NCBI GenBank assembly: GCA_945859605.1 | Contig: OX243827.1 | Coordinates: forward strand, 124,501 to 188,500 | Source: Lumbricus rubellus | Taxonomy: Eukaryota; Annelida; Clitellata; Crassiclitellata; Lumbricidae | Direction: 5' to 3' | DNA length: 64,000 nucleotides | Part shown: piece by piece, positions 12,001 through 21,025 of the stretch | Numbering within the stretch: position 1 is the stretch's first letter | Layout: every line of letters starts with the position of its first letter | Made by a program: the position numbers and the translations under genes | The notes under the pieces: model-generated | What the model saw: only the letters and a program-made list of their open reading frames with translations | Databases searched by the model: none | What the model was told of the DNA's origin: nothing

Positions 12001-12928
12001 CTGTTGCCCTGATTCTCATCCATTGGAATGAGTTGGTACCTGGATCAAAAGCTTGGATTAGTCAGGAGGCATATTGGTTGTCACACTGGAAGCAGAGACA
12101 AGTGGATGAGAAGGATCAGAGTGGCTGACCCCTACATCGAGAGCAACGTCTGAAGTTGTTTTGATACTACGATAAACTGCAAACTATTGAATGAGGTTTA
12201 GTTGATTAATATTTTTCAGCAGACCTCATCATGCGGATAATTAACAGATGACATAATATTTATGGCAAAACGATTCGTTATCCAGAAGAAATAACTCGGT
12301 GTCTTAATTAAAAGGATTTCATGCAGATGTAGAGATGCTTAACGGCAAGACGTCTTTATTATCGTCTGATTAATATGTAATTTTGTGTACAGATCGTCAA
12401 CGACTACATGTATTTATTCTGTTTAATATTAAATTTTAATGTTTACTTACCATCTGTTCGAATTTCTTTGAAAGGATAAAAGCGAAGCGTGAGGTTCGAA
12501 GACGGCAAAGCTTTTACTATAAGCTTCTCAGGACACGTTGTGTTAAAGAATTGTAGGCTAGGAGGTTTCACCTTCTGGTTGGACCAGAGAAGAATAAGGC
12601 GATCAACTGATGGCATGCAGACGTAATGAAGAACTGCCTCTCGGATTGAATTCACGCGGTCGAAGGTTCGCATGAGAATGGTGAACTTGAGTGAATGGTT
12701 TTCCAGTCCAATGGAGTAACCTGAGTTAGACATGGCCTTGAAGTCGGGAAGAAACTTCGGATCACATTTTATTATATTCTTTGATGTAGCATTTGCTTTT
12801 AGTTGCTCGAAATATGCCGAACGGTTTTTCGATGTGGCAATTAGGCCTATGTACAGCCACTTCTGAAGTGATAGCGATACAACAAGAACGAACACTAAAA
12901 TAAAGAGAGCTTTATGCCATTTGACCAT
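9029..12928 (-). CDS. EXTL2-like: EXTL2-like glycosyltransferase (GT64), three exons
   Basis: Exostosin-like type II membrane glycosyltransferase; the family transfers GlcNAc/GalNAc in heparan/chondroitin sulfate assembly in the ER or Golgi. Exons on the minus strand: 12928-12451 (start Met, donor GTAAG), 10819-10749 (acceptor CAG, donor GTGAG) and 9445-9029 (acceptor CACAG to stop). Phases agree (1, then 0), giving 321 codons, close to the usual EXTL2 length. Exon 1 has an N-terminal hydrophobic anchor (LFILVFVLVVSLSL) and the GT64 start (FTILMRTFDRVNS, LLWSNQK). Exon 2 carries the DxD metal site (SLDDDIL). Exon 3 has LTGSAFIHREY, the conserved CEDIFMNFLV and a Cys-containing C-terminus. Splicing is inferred from sequence and phase, not from transcripts. 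Confidence 0.85.
9657..9806 (+). repeat. (CAC/CAT)n low-complexity tract in intron 2
   Basis: Trinucleotide CAC/CAT-rich DNA just 5' of exon 3 of the minus-strand gene, giving false Met/Val- or Thr-rich ORFs. Confidence 0.9.
10076..10550. mobile_element. foldback transposon copy 2 (475 bp), 9-bp target duplication
   Basis: Inverted arms of tandem ACAACTCGTCCA-like units. The ends are GGTGTCACGACAACT and, on the other strand, GGTTCCACGACAACT. The 9-bp word CTCACAGAG flanks it exactly at 10067-10075 and 10551-10559. It sits in intron 2 of the EXTL2-like gene and is the sister of the copy at 6251-6835. Confidence 0.85.
10820..12450 (-). other. intron 1 of the EXTL2-like gene
   Basis: AT-rich, 1,631 bp, bounded by a GTAAG donor and a TTTCAG acceptor on the minus strand. 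Nothing else was recognised inside. Confidence 0.75.
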
Positions 12929-13450
12929 GGTTAGTCCAGCTCAGTCAGGTACAGAGTCCAGGGTTTTGGTTGATCGCATCTGAATAATGAATTACAAAAC
13001 AGATATATAAAATATCGCGAAGATTAAGGCATAGTCCGCCAAGACTCCTGAAATCACACTAACAATAATGAAGATAGGTTTGACGATGATTGCAACAAAT
13101 ATAAGATAGGCTTTTTTAAAGATAATGATCAGATTACCGATTGTTGAATCTAACACCCTGCAGTCGTTCCTACATTCGTCCTTGCAAACCACATCGTTGC
13201 TCGATCAGACAGTGGCTCAACCCGTGACTCTTTGTCTTAGCAAACCAATTAGTCTAATTAGCCTTATTCTTGCTAATATTCTAGTTTGAACAAGATTTGT
13301 AGCTTAACAGCATTTACTAAATAATTCTGGTACACTTATCATATTTGTGATAAAAAATTAGTTGCTACTATAATTGTGAAGAAGATCCATGATGTCACGG
13401 ATAAACCTAATTATATGCATTCTGCAGTAGAGGCGGAAGAAGGCATCTGA
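12929..13450. other. upstream region of the EXTL2-like gene
   Basis: Probably holds the promoter and 5' UTR of the minus-strand gene, though no core element could be singled out. Open frames here have no recognisable product. Confidence 0.4.
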
Positions 13451-13601
13451 CTCATTTGACCTATACGGCCTTCACTTTCGCCCATTTGACCTATACAGCC
13501 TTAAAAATTGAGTGCCCGCGCAGTTTAACCAATACTGTGCTTACTTTTTCATATTCATGGAATATCCATCTCGGCTTAAAGACAAGATATCCCAATATAA
13601 A

Positions 13602-13835
13602 ATGGACTACTCGAAGAAAACTGATATTGAATTACGAAAAATCGCCGAAGAGAGCGGCTTCGTTTATTATACAAGACTGCGGAAAGCGGAGTTGATTGCT
13701 AAAATTGACGCCCACAACACACCTTCAATCTCGCCTAACGTTAGTTTGATCGACAACGACGAACGCCCATGCAAGATTCACGTCGTTAATCGTCAACGCA
13801 ATGGAAACTCATCCCCGTGTGATGCAAGAGCGTGA
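13602..13835 (+). CDS. small SAP/Rho-N-like protein, P0 left end
   Basis: The first 35 residues (TDIELRKIAEESGF then RLRKAELIAKI) have the helix-extended-helix pattern of SAP/Rho-N nucleic-acid-binding modules; the rest is low complexity. The ATG at 13602 was chosen because an AT-rich stretch precedes it, as with other Polinton genes here; an in-frame Met at 13557 is possible. It lies convergent to the integrase. A related module opens the 109-aa protein beside the polymerase in element B. Likely DNA-binding, function unknown. Confidence 0.5.
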   Translation: MDYSKKTDIELRKIAEESGFVYYTRLRKAELIAKIDAHNTPSISPNVSLIDNDERPCKIHVVNRQRNGNSSPCDARA

Positions 13836-13959
13836 GTGGACTACGACGTAGATATGGGATTACAATATCGCAAACGATTTTACACCGTTGGTTTATAATC
13901 GTCTTTGGATCAATCGAATTTTTTTTTCTCCAAACACGACATATTTTTTCATAATCGTC

Positions 13960-14689
13960 TCACAATGTCAACAAGTCTTCATTTTCAACCCAAGAATTAA
14001 ACGAGTCTGGGTATCCTAACCATTTTACGAGTGATTTCTTCCCGCGCTTCCTAATCACTTTTTCGATTCTAAATATTTCTTGAGTTGTCTTCTGTAGTTC
14101 CTGTTCATAAAAAGAGCCTTGTATTTCCTCGTCATTAGAGTCAGTAATCTTGTAAGTTGGTGGATCCGTATATTGAACCTGAGATACTACAAAGACTTCC
14201 TCCACCCATCTACTCGTATATCCCTTTTCAAAAATATTCTTCTTCCTAGTTATTCTGACTTGATCGCCGATTGAAAACTTTGGCATAATAGGCTCTGAAA
14301 TCTCATCGCCGTATAAATTCATAAATACAGTCTTTTCGTTCACTTTCATACTAGCCTTCGCGGGGGTCATTTTAATGGAAGAATGTCTCGTTTCATTATA
14401 ATTACTAACCATTTCGTCTAATATATCGATATATCTTCTAGTTGAATTAGCCGTAAAGTACTTGAACATTTTATCTTTCATCGTACGCACCCATCTTTCT
14501 ACGATACAAGATTTTCCCTCGTTCTCGGTAGAATACAACTCGACTAAATTTTTAACGTCTTTGTTATAAAATTCTTTCCCTTTGTCGCACCAAACTTTGA
14601 CCGGCTGTCGACCACCCCCGAGTATCTTCACGAACCCATCAGCTGTAGACTTCCCACTCTTGTCATGTTATGGTACTATCCATCCGTAT
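13960..14689 (-). pseudogene. P0 integrase, C-terminal two-thirds with chromodomain-like end
   Basis: Second part of a retroviral-type (rve) integrase. It carries the central DDE Asp (WCDKGKEFYN) and the Glu of STENEGKSCIVER, then the SH3-like region (FSIGDQVRITRK) and a chromodomain-like tail ending VIRKRGKKSLVKWLGYPDSFNSWVENEDL. The gene continues at 20270 across the LTR element. At least one in-frame stop lies near 14666 between the insertion point and the first clear Met, so the gene was already damaged or decayed later. It would normally integrate Polinton DNA with 6-bp duplications. Confidence 0.85.
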
Positions 14690-15181
14690 TGTAAGCGTAT
14701 TTAATATAGGCCTAGTACAGCGGCCAGTCGATTGTGTGTTCGCCAGCGACGAAACGGGCCAGAGTGCACAGCTGTGTTTAGGCGCGCGATTTGAGACGAC
14801 TGTCTGGACGACTGTCTGGAAGACGGCGGATTGAGAGAGAAGGAGGGAGTGCTTAAAGGAAGAGTGAAGAGATAGGCTGTGATGAATATAGTAGTTGCTG
14901 TTTAGTTGTAGTAGAGAAGAGTCGTTGTTGCTATGATAATGCAAGGATAGACATTTTCGTGTTGTTGCTGCTGTTTCATCTTTACGTTGGATTTGATTAT
15001 AATATACTTTGGAAACCTATCGTCGTTGTCGTTGAAGTAGAATAAGGATTTACTGTAGAACTTTACCTAGACAGTAGATTCAAAGCAGTTTCATTGTAGG
15101 AGTAAGTTTAGGCCACTGAAGAACGATATAGAAGCTACCGAAGAGACTGGGAGGTCAACGCAGAGGAAGAAGGCGGTGACA
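14690..15181 (+). repeat. 5' LTR
   Basis: Starts TGTAAGCG and ends GGTGACA. Almost identical to 19778-20269. Confidence 0.93.
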
Positions 15182-15184
15182 TTT

Positions 15185-15201
15185 GGTGACAGCGGTGGGA
15201 T
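15185..15201 (+). promoter_or_regulatory. primer-binding-site-like sequence
   Basis: TGGTGACAGCGG begins a few bases after the 5' LTR. A TGG start is expected for pairing with a tRNA 3' CCA. The matching tRNA was not identified. Confidence 0.55.
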
Positions 15202-15588
15202 ACTGATCCATACTGGGATACTGATCCATACTGATTGATATTTATCTGCGGATGTTTGATATTTCTGCGGACGCTGGTATTCTCATTTGGAACACGGAGA
15301 TTACGGAACGGAAATATCTTATCTCAAATACGGAGACTACGGAACGGAAATATCTTATCTCAACTACGGTGATATTTATATTCAAGGAACGATATCTGGG
15401 ACCTTATCGCAACTACGGACGCTGTGAAATTATTTGACGAGCCGAGAAGCAACCGGATCAACAATTCATCGATTATCTGTACGACGTTTCTCACCGTCGT
15501 ATGAGAAACGACAACTCAACGACTGAAAGGTAGGAAAAACTTGCTTGTCTATAAAAGAAGCAATAGCAACAACAAGTAAAGAAGTAAG

Positions 15589-16179
15589 ATGGAGAAACTT
15601 ACAGAGCAAAAGCAAGCGGCTATTAAGAAGATGGCTTCCGAAAGAATAATAAAATTATTAATCGAAGCAGGTTTAGATGCAGAAGAAGTCGGACAGATGT
15701 CGAGGGAAAGTTTGATGAGAACTTTGGCGGAAGTTTGGGAGAAAAAAGACGCTGAAGAAGAAGGTGCTGTTGGAGGCGCTAAAGAAAAGCCAGTTGAGAA
15801 GCCACAGCCACCTATGTCTATAGAGGCGTTGCTACAACTCATGATGATGAGTAGACAGGAAGAGAAAGAACGTCGCCAAGAAGAGAAGGAGAAAGAAGAG
15901 CGACGGTGCCAAGAAGAGAAAGAACGTCGCCAAGAAGAGAAGGAGAAAGAAGAGCGACGGTGCCAAGAAGAGAAAGTACGTCGCCAAGAAGAGAAGGAGA
16001 AAGAAGAGCGACGGTGCCAAGAAGAGAAAGTACGTCGCCAAGAAGAGAAGGAGAAAGAAGAACAACGCAGACAAGAGGAGAAAGAACGTAAACAAGAGGA
16101 GAAAGAAAAGAAGAACAACGTAGACAAGAAGAGAGAGAACGCAGACAAGAGAAGAAAGAACGTAAACAACAAGAGATAG
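15589..16179 (+). CDS. gag: Gag N-terminal part, highly charged coiled coil
   Basis: 196 codons. The first about 85 residues form a helical lead (MEKLTEQKQAAIKKMASERI, ISIEALLQLMMM). Then comes an extended Glu/Lys/Arg/Gln coiled coil built partly from an 18-residue unit (RRQEEKEKEERRCQEEK) encoded by a 54-bp tandem repeat. The frame ends at 16179, three bases before the next ORF. A one-base change in the purine-rich repeat near 16105 would explain the break, since the next frame upstream also reads as coiled coil. Whether this is a lesion or a slippage signal cannot be told from sequence alone. Likely structural Gag. Confidence 0.65.
   Translation: MEKLTEQKQAAIKKMASERIIKLLIEAGLDAEEVGQMSRESLMRTLAEVWEKKDAEEEGAVGGAKEKPVEKPQPPMSIEALLQLMMMSRQEEKERRQEEKEKEERRCQEEKERRQEEKEKEERRCQEEKVRRQEEKEKEERRCQEEKVRRQEEKEKEEQRRQEEKERKQEEKEKKNNVDKKRENADKRRKNVNNKR
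15850..16080 (+). repeat. 54-bp in-frame tandem repeat in gag
   Basis: About four units, each 18 codons, with few differences. Purine-rich on the plus strand. Confidence 0.85.
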
Positions 16180-16181
16180 AC

Positions 16182-18653
16182 ATGCAGAGACAACAATTCC
16201 AGATTCAGTTAGAACAAATGAAAATAGATCGTGACGAAGCAGAACGACGAAGGATGGAGTTAATGATAGAATATGAAAAAGCAAGAAAAAGCGATGAAGA
16301 AATACGAAAACAGCAGATTGAAGACAAAAAGGCTCGTGAGGAAGAAAAGGAAAAGATGCGTTTACAAGAATTACAAAGAGCCGAAGAGATACGACAGGAA
16401 GAATTCCAAGCCGAAAAAGACAATTTGGAAAAAGCAGAAAGAGAAAGAGAAGAACAGATGCAATTGGAACAAAAGAAACTTGCTATTAAGGAAGCTCAAC
16501 TCCATGAGATGGCTATTGAAAAGGAGGAACGCAGAAAGCAGTTAGAATTGTTGCAGCAGAAGATAGAACAAGAAGAACTGCGTAGGATCGAAGATCAGAA
16601 TAGACTGAAGAAGAAAGACGAAGACGACAGAAAGAGCCGTGAGGAATCAGAACAAAATAGGCTCAGAGAAAGTGAGACAATGGTGTCAAAGATTAAGAAG
16701 ATAGGTGACGCAATGAAGCACGTGTTACCGAAGATGCCGTATGATATGATGGAAGTGCCATTATATTTTGAAACAGTGGAAAATGCATTCAATAGTTTTG
16801 CTGTGGAACAACAATATTGGGTGAAATTGTTATTGCCACTTATGACACCGAGAGCGCGTACTGTATTGAACCGTGTAGCTTTGGATGATATAGACAAGTA
16901 CGATGTGGTGAAAGAGCATTTATTGAAAGAATTCAAGTTAACGGCTCGTGAGTATAGATCAAGATTTGCGGATGCCAAGAAAACTGTGGAGGAAACGTAT
17001 ACGATGTTTACGGCAAGATTGAAGAATCTGTTGAATTATTATGTTCGAAGTAGACGAGTGGGCAAAGACTACGAGAAGCTGTTTGATTTGTTAGTGGCGG
17101 ATAAGCTGAAAGAATGTTTACCACCAGGTCCACTACAGTTTGTCTTAGCGAAAGAGGGTACAGAATGTTTAGAAGCCAGTAACGTTGCAGACCTCGCAGA
17201 CATACATGTAAACAATCGAATTGGTGTAATGTTTCAAGAAAAGCCGAAATATGAAACATGGGGCAGTGGTCCAAAGCAAACCAAGTGGAACAGCAATGAC
17301 AAAGAAACTGGAAGCCAAGCCAAAAGTAATGATGTCAAGAAGGATAATTTCTCTGGAAAGCAGTGGTGGCAAGATAAAAAACAGTCAACGTGGGGCAGAC
17401 AAGTCTACAATCGAACTCCACCGATGGGACGCCCAACAGAAGGCAATGCAACATACAACCCGTACAGCAAGTGGGAGAACAATGAGCAAAGAGGTTTTGT
17501 AAAGAAACGTTGCCACAACTGTCAGTCAGATCGACATCTAATAAAACACTGCCAAGCATCAGGAGCGGCAAATCTGAGAAAAAGCTTTAGTAGGAGTGCA
17601 GAAAATTTGAGAGTAAACCAGATCCAAGTGGTAAATGCACCTCCTGGTTGGGAAGAACAAGACAACCGGGAAACAGAAGTGAAGTCGGTGATGAAATGTA
17701 CACCACGGTTTATAATACAAAGTAAAGATGATTTTTCTCTTATAAAGAAGATTGCATTGCAGCATGTGACGGCAGAGATACGTGGAGATGATGGTCAGCC
17801 TATGCAAGTCAAAGCATTGAGTGACTCTGGAACAGAGATACCAGTGATCAACGAGGAATTACTGAAAGGAGCGATAGTAGAAGAAATTGGTAGAGTACAT
17901 TTGCAATGCATGGTTGGAGAGCCTATTCCAGCTAAGTTAGTGAAGATCGATGTGAGAATGAGTGGTCAGACAGTAGGAGAAGATGTGAAGGACAGGAAAA
18001 TAAATATTGCGCCATATTCAACGTTGGTGTGTGCCAGCATTCCAGCAGAATTGTGTAAAGAAAATAAAGAAAAGTTCCTGCTACATCCAGAGATAATTGC
18101 AGAACTGAAAGAGGTTCCACCAATCAGTATATTGCAAGGAGAACTACAAGCGAACGTGACTACAAGAGCACAGAGTCGGAGAACAGAAGTCGAAGACGAA
18201 GAAGAGGAACAGCTAAATGAAAGTTTGCTAGACGATGACACTGAAAGCGAAGATGAACACAGTATTCAAGAAAAAGAAGGAACAACATCCGAGAACAATG
18301 AAAACGAAGAAGAGATGGCTGCATGTGAACGAAATGATAGTGAAGATTCGGAGAGCGATATGGAAATTGGTGAGAACATGAGGGAATTGTTTATGGAGGA
18401 TACGAATGATGAAAGACAATTGGAGACTTACTTAGACTTAGTTCCTCCAGTTCCGATCGGAACATTGGTCGACAAGTCCTCGCCACTCCGCACGGTCGCC
18501 AGCCACCACCTCCGCCTCGTCCCAGCCCAGTCCCATCCGCTCCAGGTCCTTCCTGAAAGCGTGTCTCCAGGTGTTTCTTGGTCTACCTCTTTTTCGTTTT
18601 CCACCCTCCGGCACCCATTTCAATGCCGTCCTCGCAATCCTCTCCTTTGGTAG
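16182..18653 (+). CDS. gag-pro: Gag C-terminal part with zinc knuckle and aspartic protease
   Basis: The coiled coil continues for about 165 residues. A globular gag region follows (MPYDMMEVPLYFETVENAFNS, LKEFKLTAREYRSRFADAKK) that resembles capsid-like domains of Metaviridae/SCAN-related gags. A CCHC knuckle of spacing CX2CX4HX4C starts at residue 444 and a retropepsin-like DSG at residue 548 (LSDSGTEIPV). An acidic tail follows. The last about 60 residues, from roughly 18461, are read-through into an inverted LINE fragment, so the natural C-terminus is lost. RT should come next but does not. Confidence 0.75.
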   Translation: MQRQQFQIQLEQMKIDRDEAERRRMELMIEYEKARKSDEEIRKQQIEDKKAREEEKEKMRLQELQRAEEIRQEEFQAEKDNLEKAEREREEQMQLEQKKLAIKEAQLHEMAIEKEERRKQLELLQQKIEQEELRRIEDQNRLKKKDEDDRKSREESEQNRLRESETMVSKIKKIGDAMKHVLPKMPYDMMEVPLYFETVENAFNSFAVEQQYWVKLLLPLMTPRARTVLNRVALDDIDKYDVVKEHLLKEFKLTAREYRSRFADAKKTVEETYTMFTARLKNLLNYYVRSRRVGKDYEKLFDLLVADKLKECLPPGPLQFVLAKEGTECLEASNVADLADIHVNNRIGVMFQEKPKYETWGSGPKQTKWNSNDKETGSQAKSNDVKKDNFSGKQWWQDKKQSTWGRQVYNRTPPMGRPTEGNATYNPYSKWENNEQRGFVKKRCHNCQSDRHLIKHCQASGAANLRKSFSRSAENLRVNQIQVVNAPPGWEEQDNRETEVKSVMKCTPRFIIQSKDDFSLIKKIALQHVTAEIRGDDGQPMQVKALSDSGTEIPVINEELLKGAIVEEIGRVHLQCMVGEPIPAKLVKIDVRMSGQTVGEDVKDRKINIAPYSTLVCASIPAELCKENKEKFLLHPEIIAELKEVPPISILQGELQANVTTRAQSRRTEVEDEEEEQLNESLLDDDTESEDEHSIQEKEGTTSENNENEEEMAACERNDSEDSESDMEIGENMRELFMEDTNDERQLETYLDLVPPVPIGTLVDKSSPLRTVASHHLRLVPAQSHPLQVLPESVSPGVSWSTSFSFSTLRHPFQCRPRNPLLW

Positions 18654-18720
18654 TCTAAGGATGTGCCCAGCCAACCTTCCCCTTCTCCCCATGATGATGT
18701 ACTCAAGATCCTTCGTCCCC
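18465..18720 (-). mobile_element. inverted LINE RT tail fragment inside the LTR element
   Basis: On the minus strand this encodes a LINE RT C-terminus (RRGRLAGHILRLPKERI, KRKRGRPRNTW, DRAEWRGLV). It joins gag-pro to an integrase C-terminus and so marks a deletion or recombination point in the retrotransposon. It is shared by both frames around it only as read-through. Confidence 0.65.
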
Positions 18721-18724
18721 GCCA

Positions 18725-19175
18725 TTGTCAATTGGAGGATGCAAAGAAATTGGAGAAGCAAAAACAGCATGCCAGCCATTATAACAAGAAAGCAAAATAT
18801 AAAGAATTCGAACTTGGAGAAAGCATCGACGTACTACATCCAACGTCAACCAACAGATTGATCTCACGATGGCATGGTCCATATACTGTTCTACAAAGAA
18901 GATCCAAATATTCATATCTCGTGGACATGAATGAAAATGGCCGACGAATTATTCATGCCAACAAAATGAGAAAGTTCATCACAAGAACATTATCGTGTGG
19001 TCTTATCGAGGAAGAGGACGACGAATTCGGATCAGTGGTAGAAATACCGCTGAAAGACGATTATTCAGAGACGAAACAGAAATCACTTCAAGTGGATGAT
19101 AAACCAATGAGCGCTTTAGCGATCAAAATGTCTAATCAAATACTGTATGCGATTAACCGTATGAAAGGATATTGA
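18725..19175 (+). pseudogene. LTR-element integrase C-terminal domain
   Basis: From about 18730 the frame encodes the end of a Gypsy integrase (HYNKKAKYKEFELGESIDV, then RWHGPYTVLQR...YLV, then IIHANKMRKF). The catalytic core is absent. In Ty3/Gypsy elements this domain should follow RNase H, but here it precedes it. Confidence 0.7.
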
Positions 19176-19352
19176 AGTACATTTTGATAACTGTCCTAAT
19201 CATTTGAATGGACATTCTTTTAAGACATTTAGAATTGTTTCTGAAACAGATCAGATTGCATAATGTAGTTTTATATATGTTTGAGGTTGGTTAACCATTT
19301 GATTTATATTGTGTTAACAGAGATTTTTACTGTGGGAGCTGTATTGTGACAG

Positions 19353-19664
19353 GTGGACAATGAAGAGATAGAACGTCCCGTTTCATTTATCAGTCAGAAA
19401 CTGACAGATACACAGAGGAGATGGGCGACGATTGAGAAAGAAGCCTATGCAATCATATGGGCTTTAAACAAATTGAAAGATCAAATAATAATATCTAAGA
19501 TTAATGTGTTTACAGATCACAATCCTTTAGTTTATTTGACTGAATCAATGTCGAAATCTGCTAAGTTAGTCAGATGGTCATTATCATTACAAAATTTTGA
19601 CATTCTGTTGAACTACAAGAAAGGAAAGTTGAATGTAGTAGCTGACTGTTTATCTAGATTGTAG
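19353..19664 (+). pseudogene. RNase H domain of Ty3/Gypsy reverse transcriptase
   Basis: Reads PVSFISQKLTDTQRRW, then TIEKEAYAIIWALNK, then VFTDHNPLVYL and ADCLSRL, the standard RT RNase H core. The frame is open upstream of the Met, and the polymerase part is not present. The ORF stops about 110 bp before the 3' LTR. Confidence 0.8.
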
Positions 19665-19756
19665 TGTAAGATATTTTATGATGCATTAGTGTAAGAATTG
19701 TTAGTATTGTATAACTAATGAACGTTCGCTAATTTTTAAAGATAATTAGCTCTCTT

Positions 19757-19777
19757 TAAAAGAAAGGAAAGAGGTAA
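19757..19777 (+). promoter_or_regulatory. polypurine tract before the 3' LTR
   Basis: AAAGAAAGGAAAGAGG lies just upstream of the LTR start, the expected plus-strand primer. Confidence 0.75.
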
Positions 19778-20269
19778 TGTAAGCGTATTTAATATAGGCC
19801 TAGTACAGCGGCCAGTCGATTGTGTGTTCGCCAGCGACGAAACGGGCCAGAGTGCATAGCTGTGTTTAGGCGCGCGATTTGAGACGACTGTCTGGACGAC
19901 TGTCTGGAAGACGGCGGATTGAGAGAGAAGGAGGGAGTGCTTAAAGGAAGAGTGAAGAGATAGGCTGTGATGAATATAGTAGTTGCTGTTTAGTTGTAGT
20001 AGAGAAGAGTCGTTGTTGCTATGATAATGCAAGGATAGACATTTTCGTGTTGTTGCTGCTGTTTCATCTTTACGTTGGATTTGATTATAATATACTTTGG
20101 AAACCTATCGTCGTTGTCGTTGAAGTAGAATAAAGATTTACTGTAGAACTTTACCTAGACAGTAGATTCAAAGCAGTTTCATTGTAGGAGCAAGTTTAGG
20201 CCACTGAAGAACGATATAGAAGCTACCGAAGAGACTGGGAGGTCAACGCAGAGGAAGAAGGCGGTGACA
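19778..20269 (+). repeat. 3' LTR
   Basis: Partner of 14690-15181. CGTAT follows at 20270-20274. Confidence 0.93.
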
Positions 20270-20470
20270 CGTATTTTGAAAACACATCTATAACGGTTAA
20301 TAGATATTTCACACCATCATTATCTCTAGCGAAGGCTTGCATATCGATTAGATCAGACGCCCAAATCCGGTCAATCCCACCAACATAGACCCGCCTCTTT
20401 CTAAAATGTCTTACTACTGATTTTTGCAATTCATTCGCTAATTGATTAGTCCATTTCAGGTCCTGCTGTA
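20270..20470 (-). pseudogene. P0 integrase, N-terminal part
   Basis: Encodes the start of the integrase (FRKRRVYVGGIDRIWASDLIDMQAF, first catalytic Asp in ADLIDMQ-type context, then VIDVFSKY) and is cut by the LTR element at 20269/14690. No Met precedes this frame; it overlaps the end of the PLA2 gene, as in the other copies, although here the slip signal is not preserved. The HHCC zinc domain common at integrase N-termini is not visible. Confidence 0.8.
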
Positions 20471-20997
20471 ATTTTAGGCTTTTTTAAACCCAAACCTAAG
20501 CTTGTTTTAGCTGACAAGATGGGTTTTACTATCGCCCTCTCTACGCGTTCCCGCAGACTTGGATTAGGTATATTATTCAATTGGTTTATCATTGCTCTAT
20601 CAGCGACATTCCTAGAAGCCGTATCAGTGTGTTGATTGTATGCCAGGTCGTGAACGTATGCAGCGCTATCTACCCTGTTTATAGGTTTGCTCCAATCTTT
20701 GGGGGTTTCGTTGGGATTCAGACGCAAATCTAGTCTAGTACCGGGACCAGTAAACTGATGGCCTGGCAAATGTAATTCGCCCGGAAATTTAGCCCAAGGT
20801 AATTTAATGTTACTAGTGGTAGCGTTCAGTGAACTAACTAGATCTCCGCCTTGCACAACAGCAGACGCCTTCACGAATTGAGTTTTTGTTTTCCCGCATA
20901 CGACGCAAACACCTCTGAGCATCGATCTCCCATTATTAGTCACGACGTTCTGCACATCTCTCGTTTGGGTCTGTTTTTTACACTTTACGCAATACAT
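20446..20997 (-). CDS. zinc-ribbon plus parvovirus-type phospholipase A2 protein (P0)
   Basis: 183 codons. Residues 1-45 hold two CxxC pairs (YCVKCKKQT, GVCVVCG), the DUF5679-like zinc ribbon. The C-terminal half has the PLA2 signature of the parvovirus VP1 unique region: Ca-loop GPGTRLDLR and catalytic HD in AAYVHDLAY. In parvoviruses this lipase opens endosomal membranes, so a virion entry role is inferred. The start at 20997 gives the same N-terminus as the copies in A2 and B. It is divergent from the ATPase gene across 28 bp. Confidence 0.8.
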   Translation of the reverse strand: MYCVKCKKQTQTRDVQNVVTNNGRSMLRGVCVVCGKTKTQFVKASAVVQGGDLVSSLNATTSNIKLPWAKFPGELHLPGHQFTGPGTRLDLRLNPNETPKDWSKPINRVDSAAYVHDLAYNQHTDTASRNVADRAMINQLNNIPNPSLRERVERAIVKPILSAKTSLGLGLKKPKITAGPEMD

Positions 20998-21025
20998 TTC
21001 GCTTTTTAATAAAAATATATTAAAA
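20998..21025. promoter_or_regulatory. divergent promoter region between PLA2 and ATPase genes (P0)
   Basis: 28 bp of AT-rich DNA separate the two start codons. The matching gaps in A2 and B are near-palindromic and even shorter. Confidence 0.5.

Larger units (their letters stand above)
14690..20269 (+). mobile_element. Ty3/Gypsy-type LTR retrotransposon, 5,580 bp, TSD CGTAT
   Basis: Two 492-bp LTRs (14690-15181, 19778-20269) start TG and end CA and differ at about three positions by eye. The five bases CGTAT flank the element (14685-14689, 20270-20274). A primer-binding-like TGGTGACAGCGG follows the 5' LTR and a purine-rich tract (AAAGAAAGGAAAGAGG) precedes the 3' LTR. Inside are gag with zinc knuckle, an aspartic protease, a foreign LINE piece, an integrase C-terminus and an RNase H, in that unusual order. 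The RT core and integrase core are missing, so it must move in trans. It inserted into the P0 integrase gene. Confidence 0.92.

Noticed and set aside
12992..13192. 66-aa hydrophobic minus-strand ORF
   Set aside because: No recognised domain, and it lies just upstream of the EXTL2-like start, likely in the promoter/5' UTR region.
15549..16284. Minus-strand Ser/Phe/Leu-rich ORFs opposite gag
   Set aside because: They mirror the purine-rich coiled-coil repeat of the plus-strand gag and have no family features.
18663..19175. 170-aa ORF as one intact gene
   Set aside because: Its first part is read-through from an inverted LINE tail; only the part from about 18730 is integrase C-terminus.
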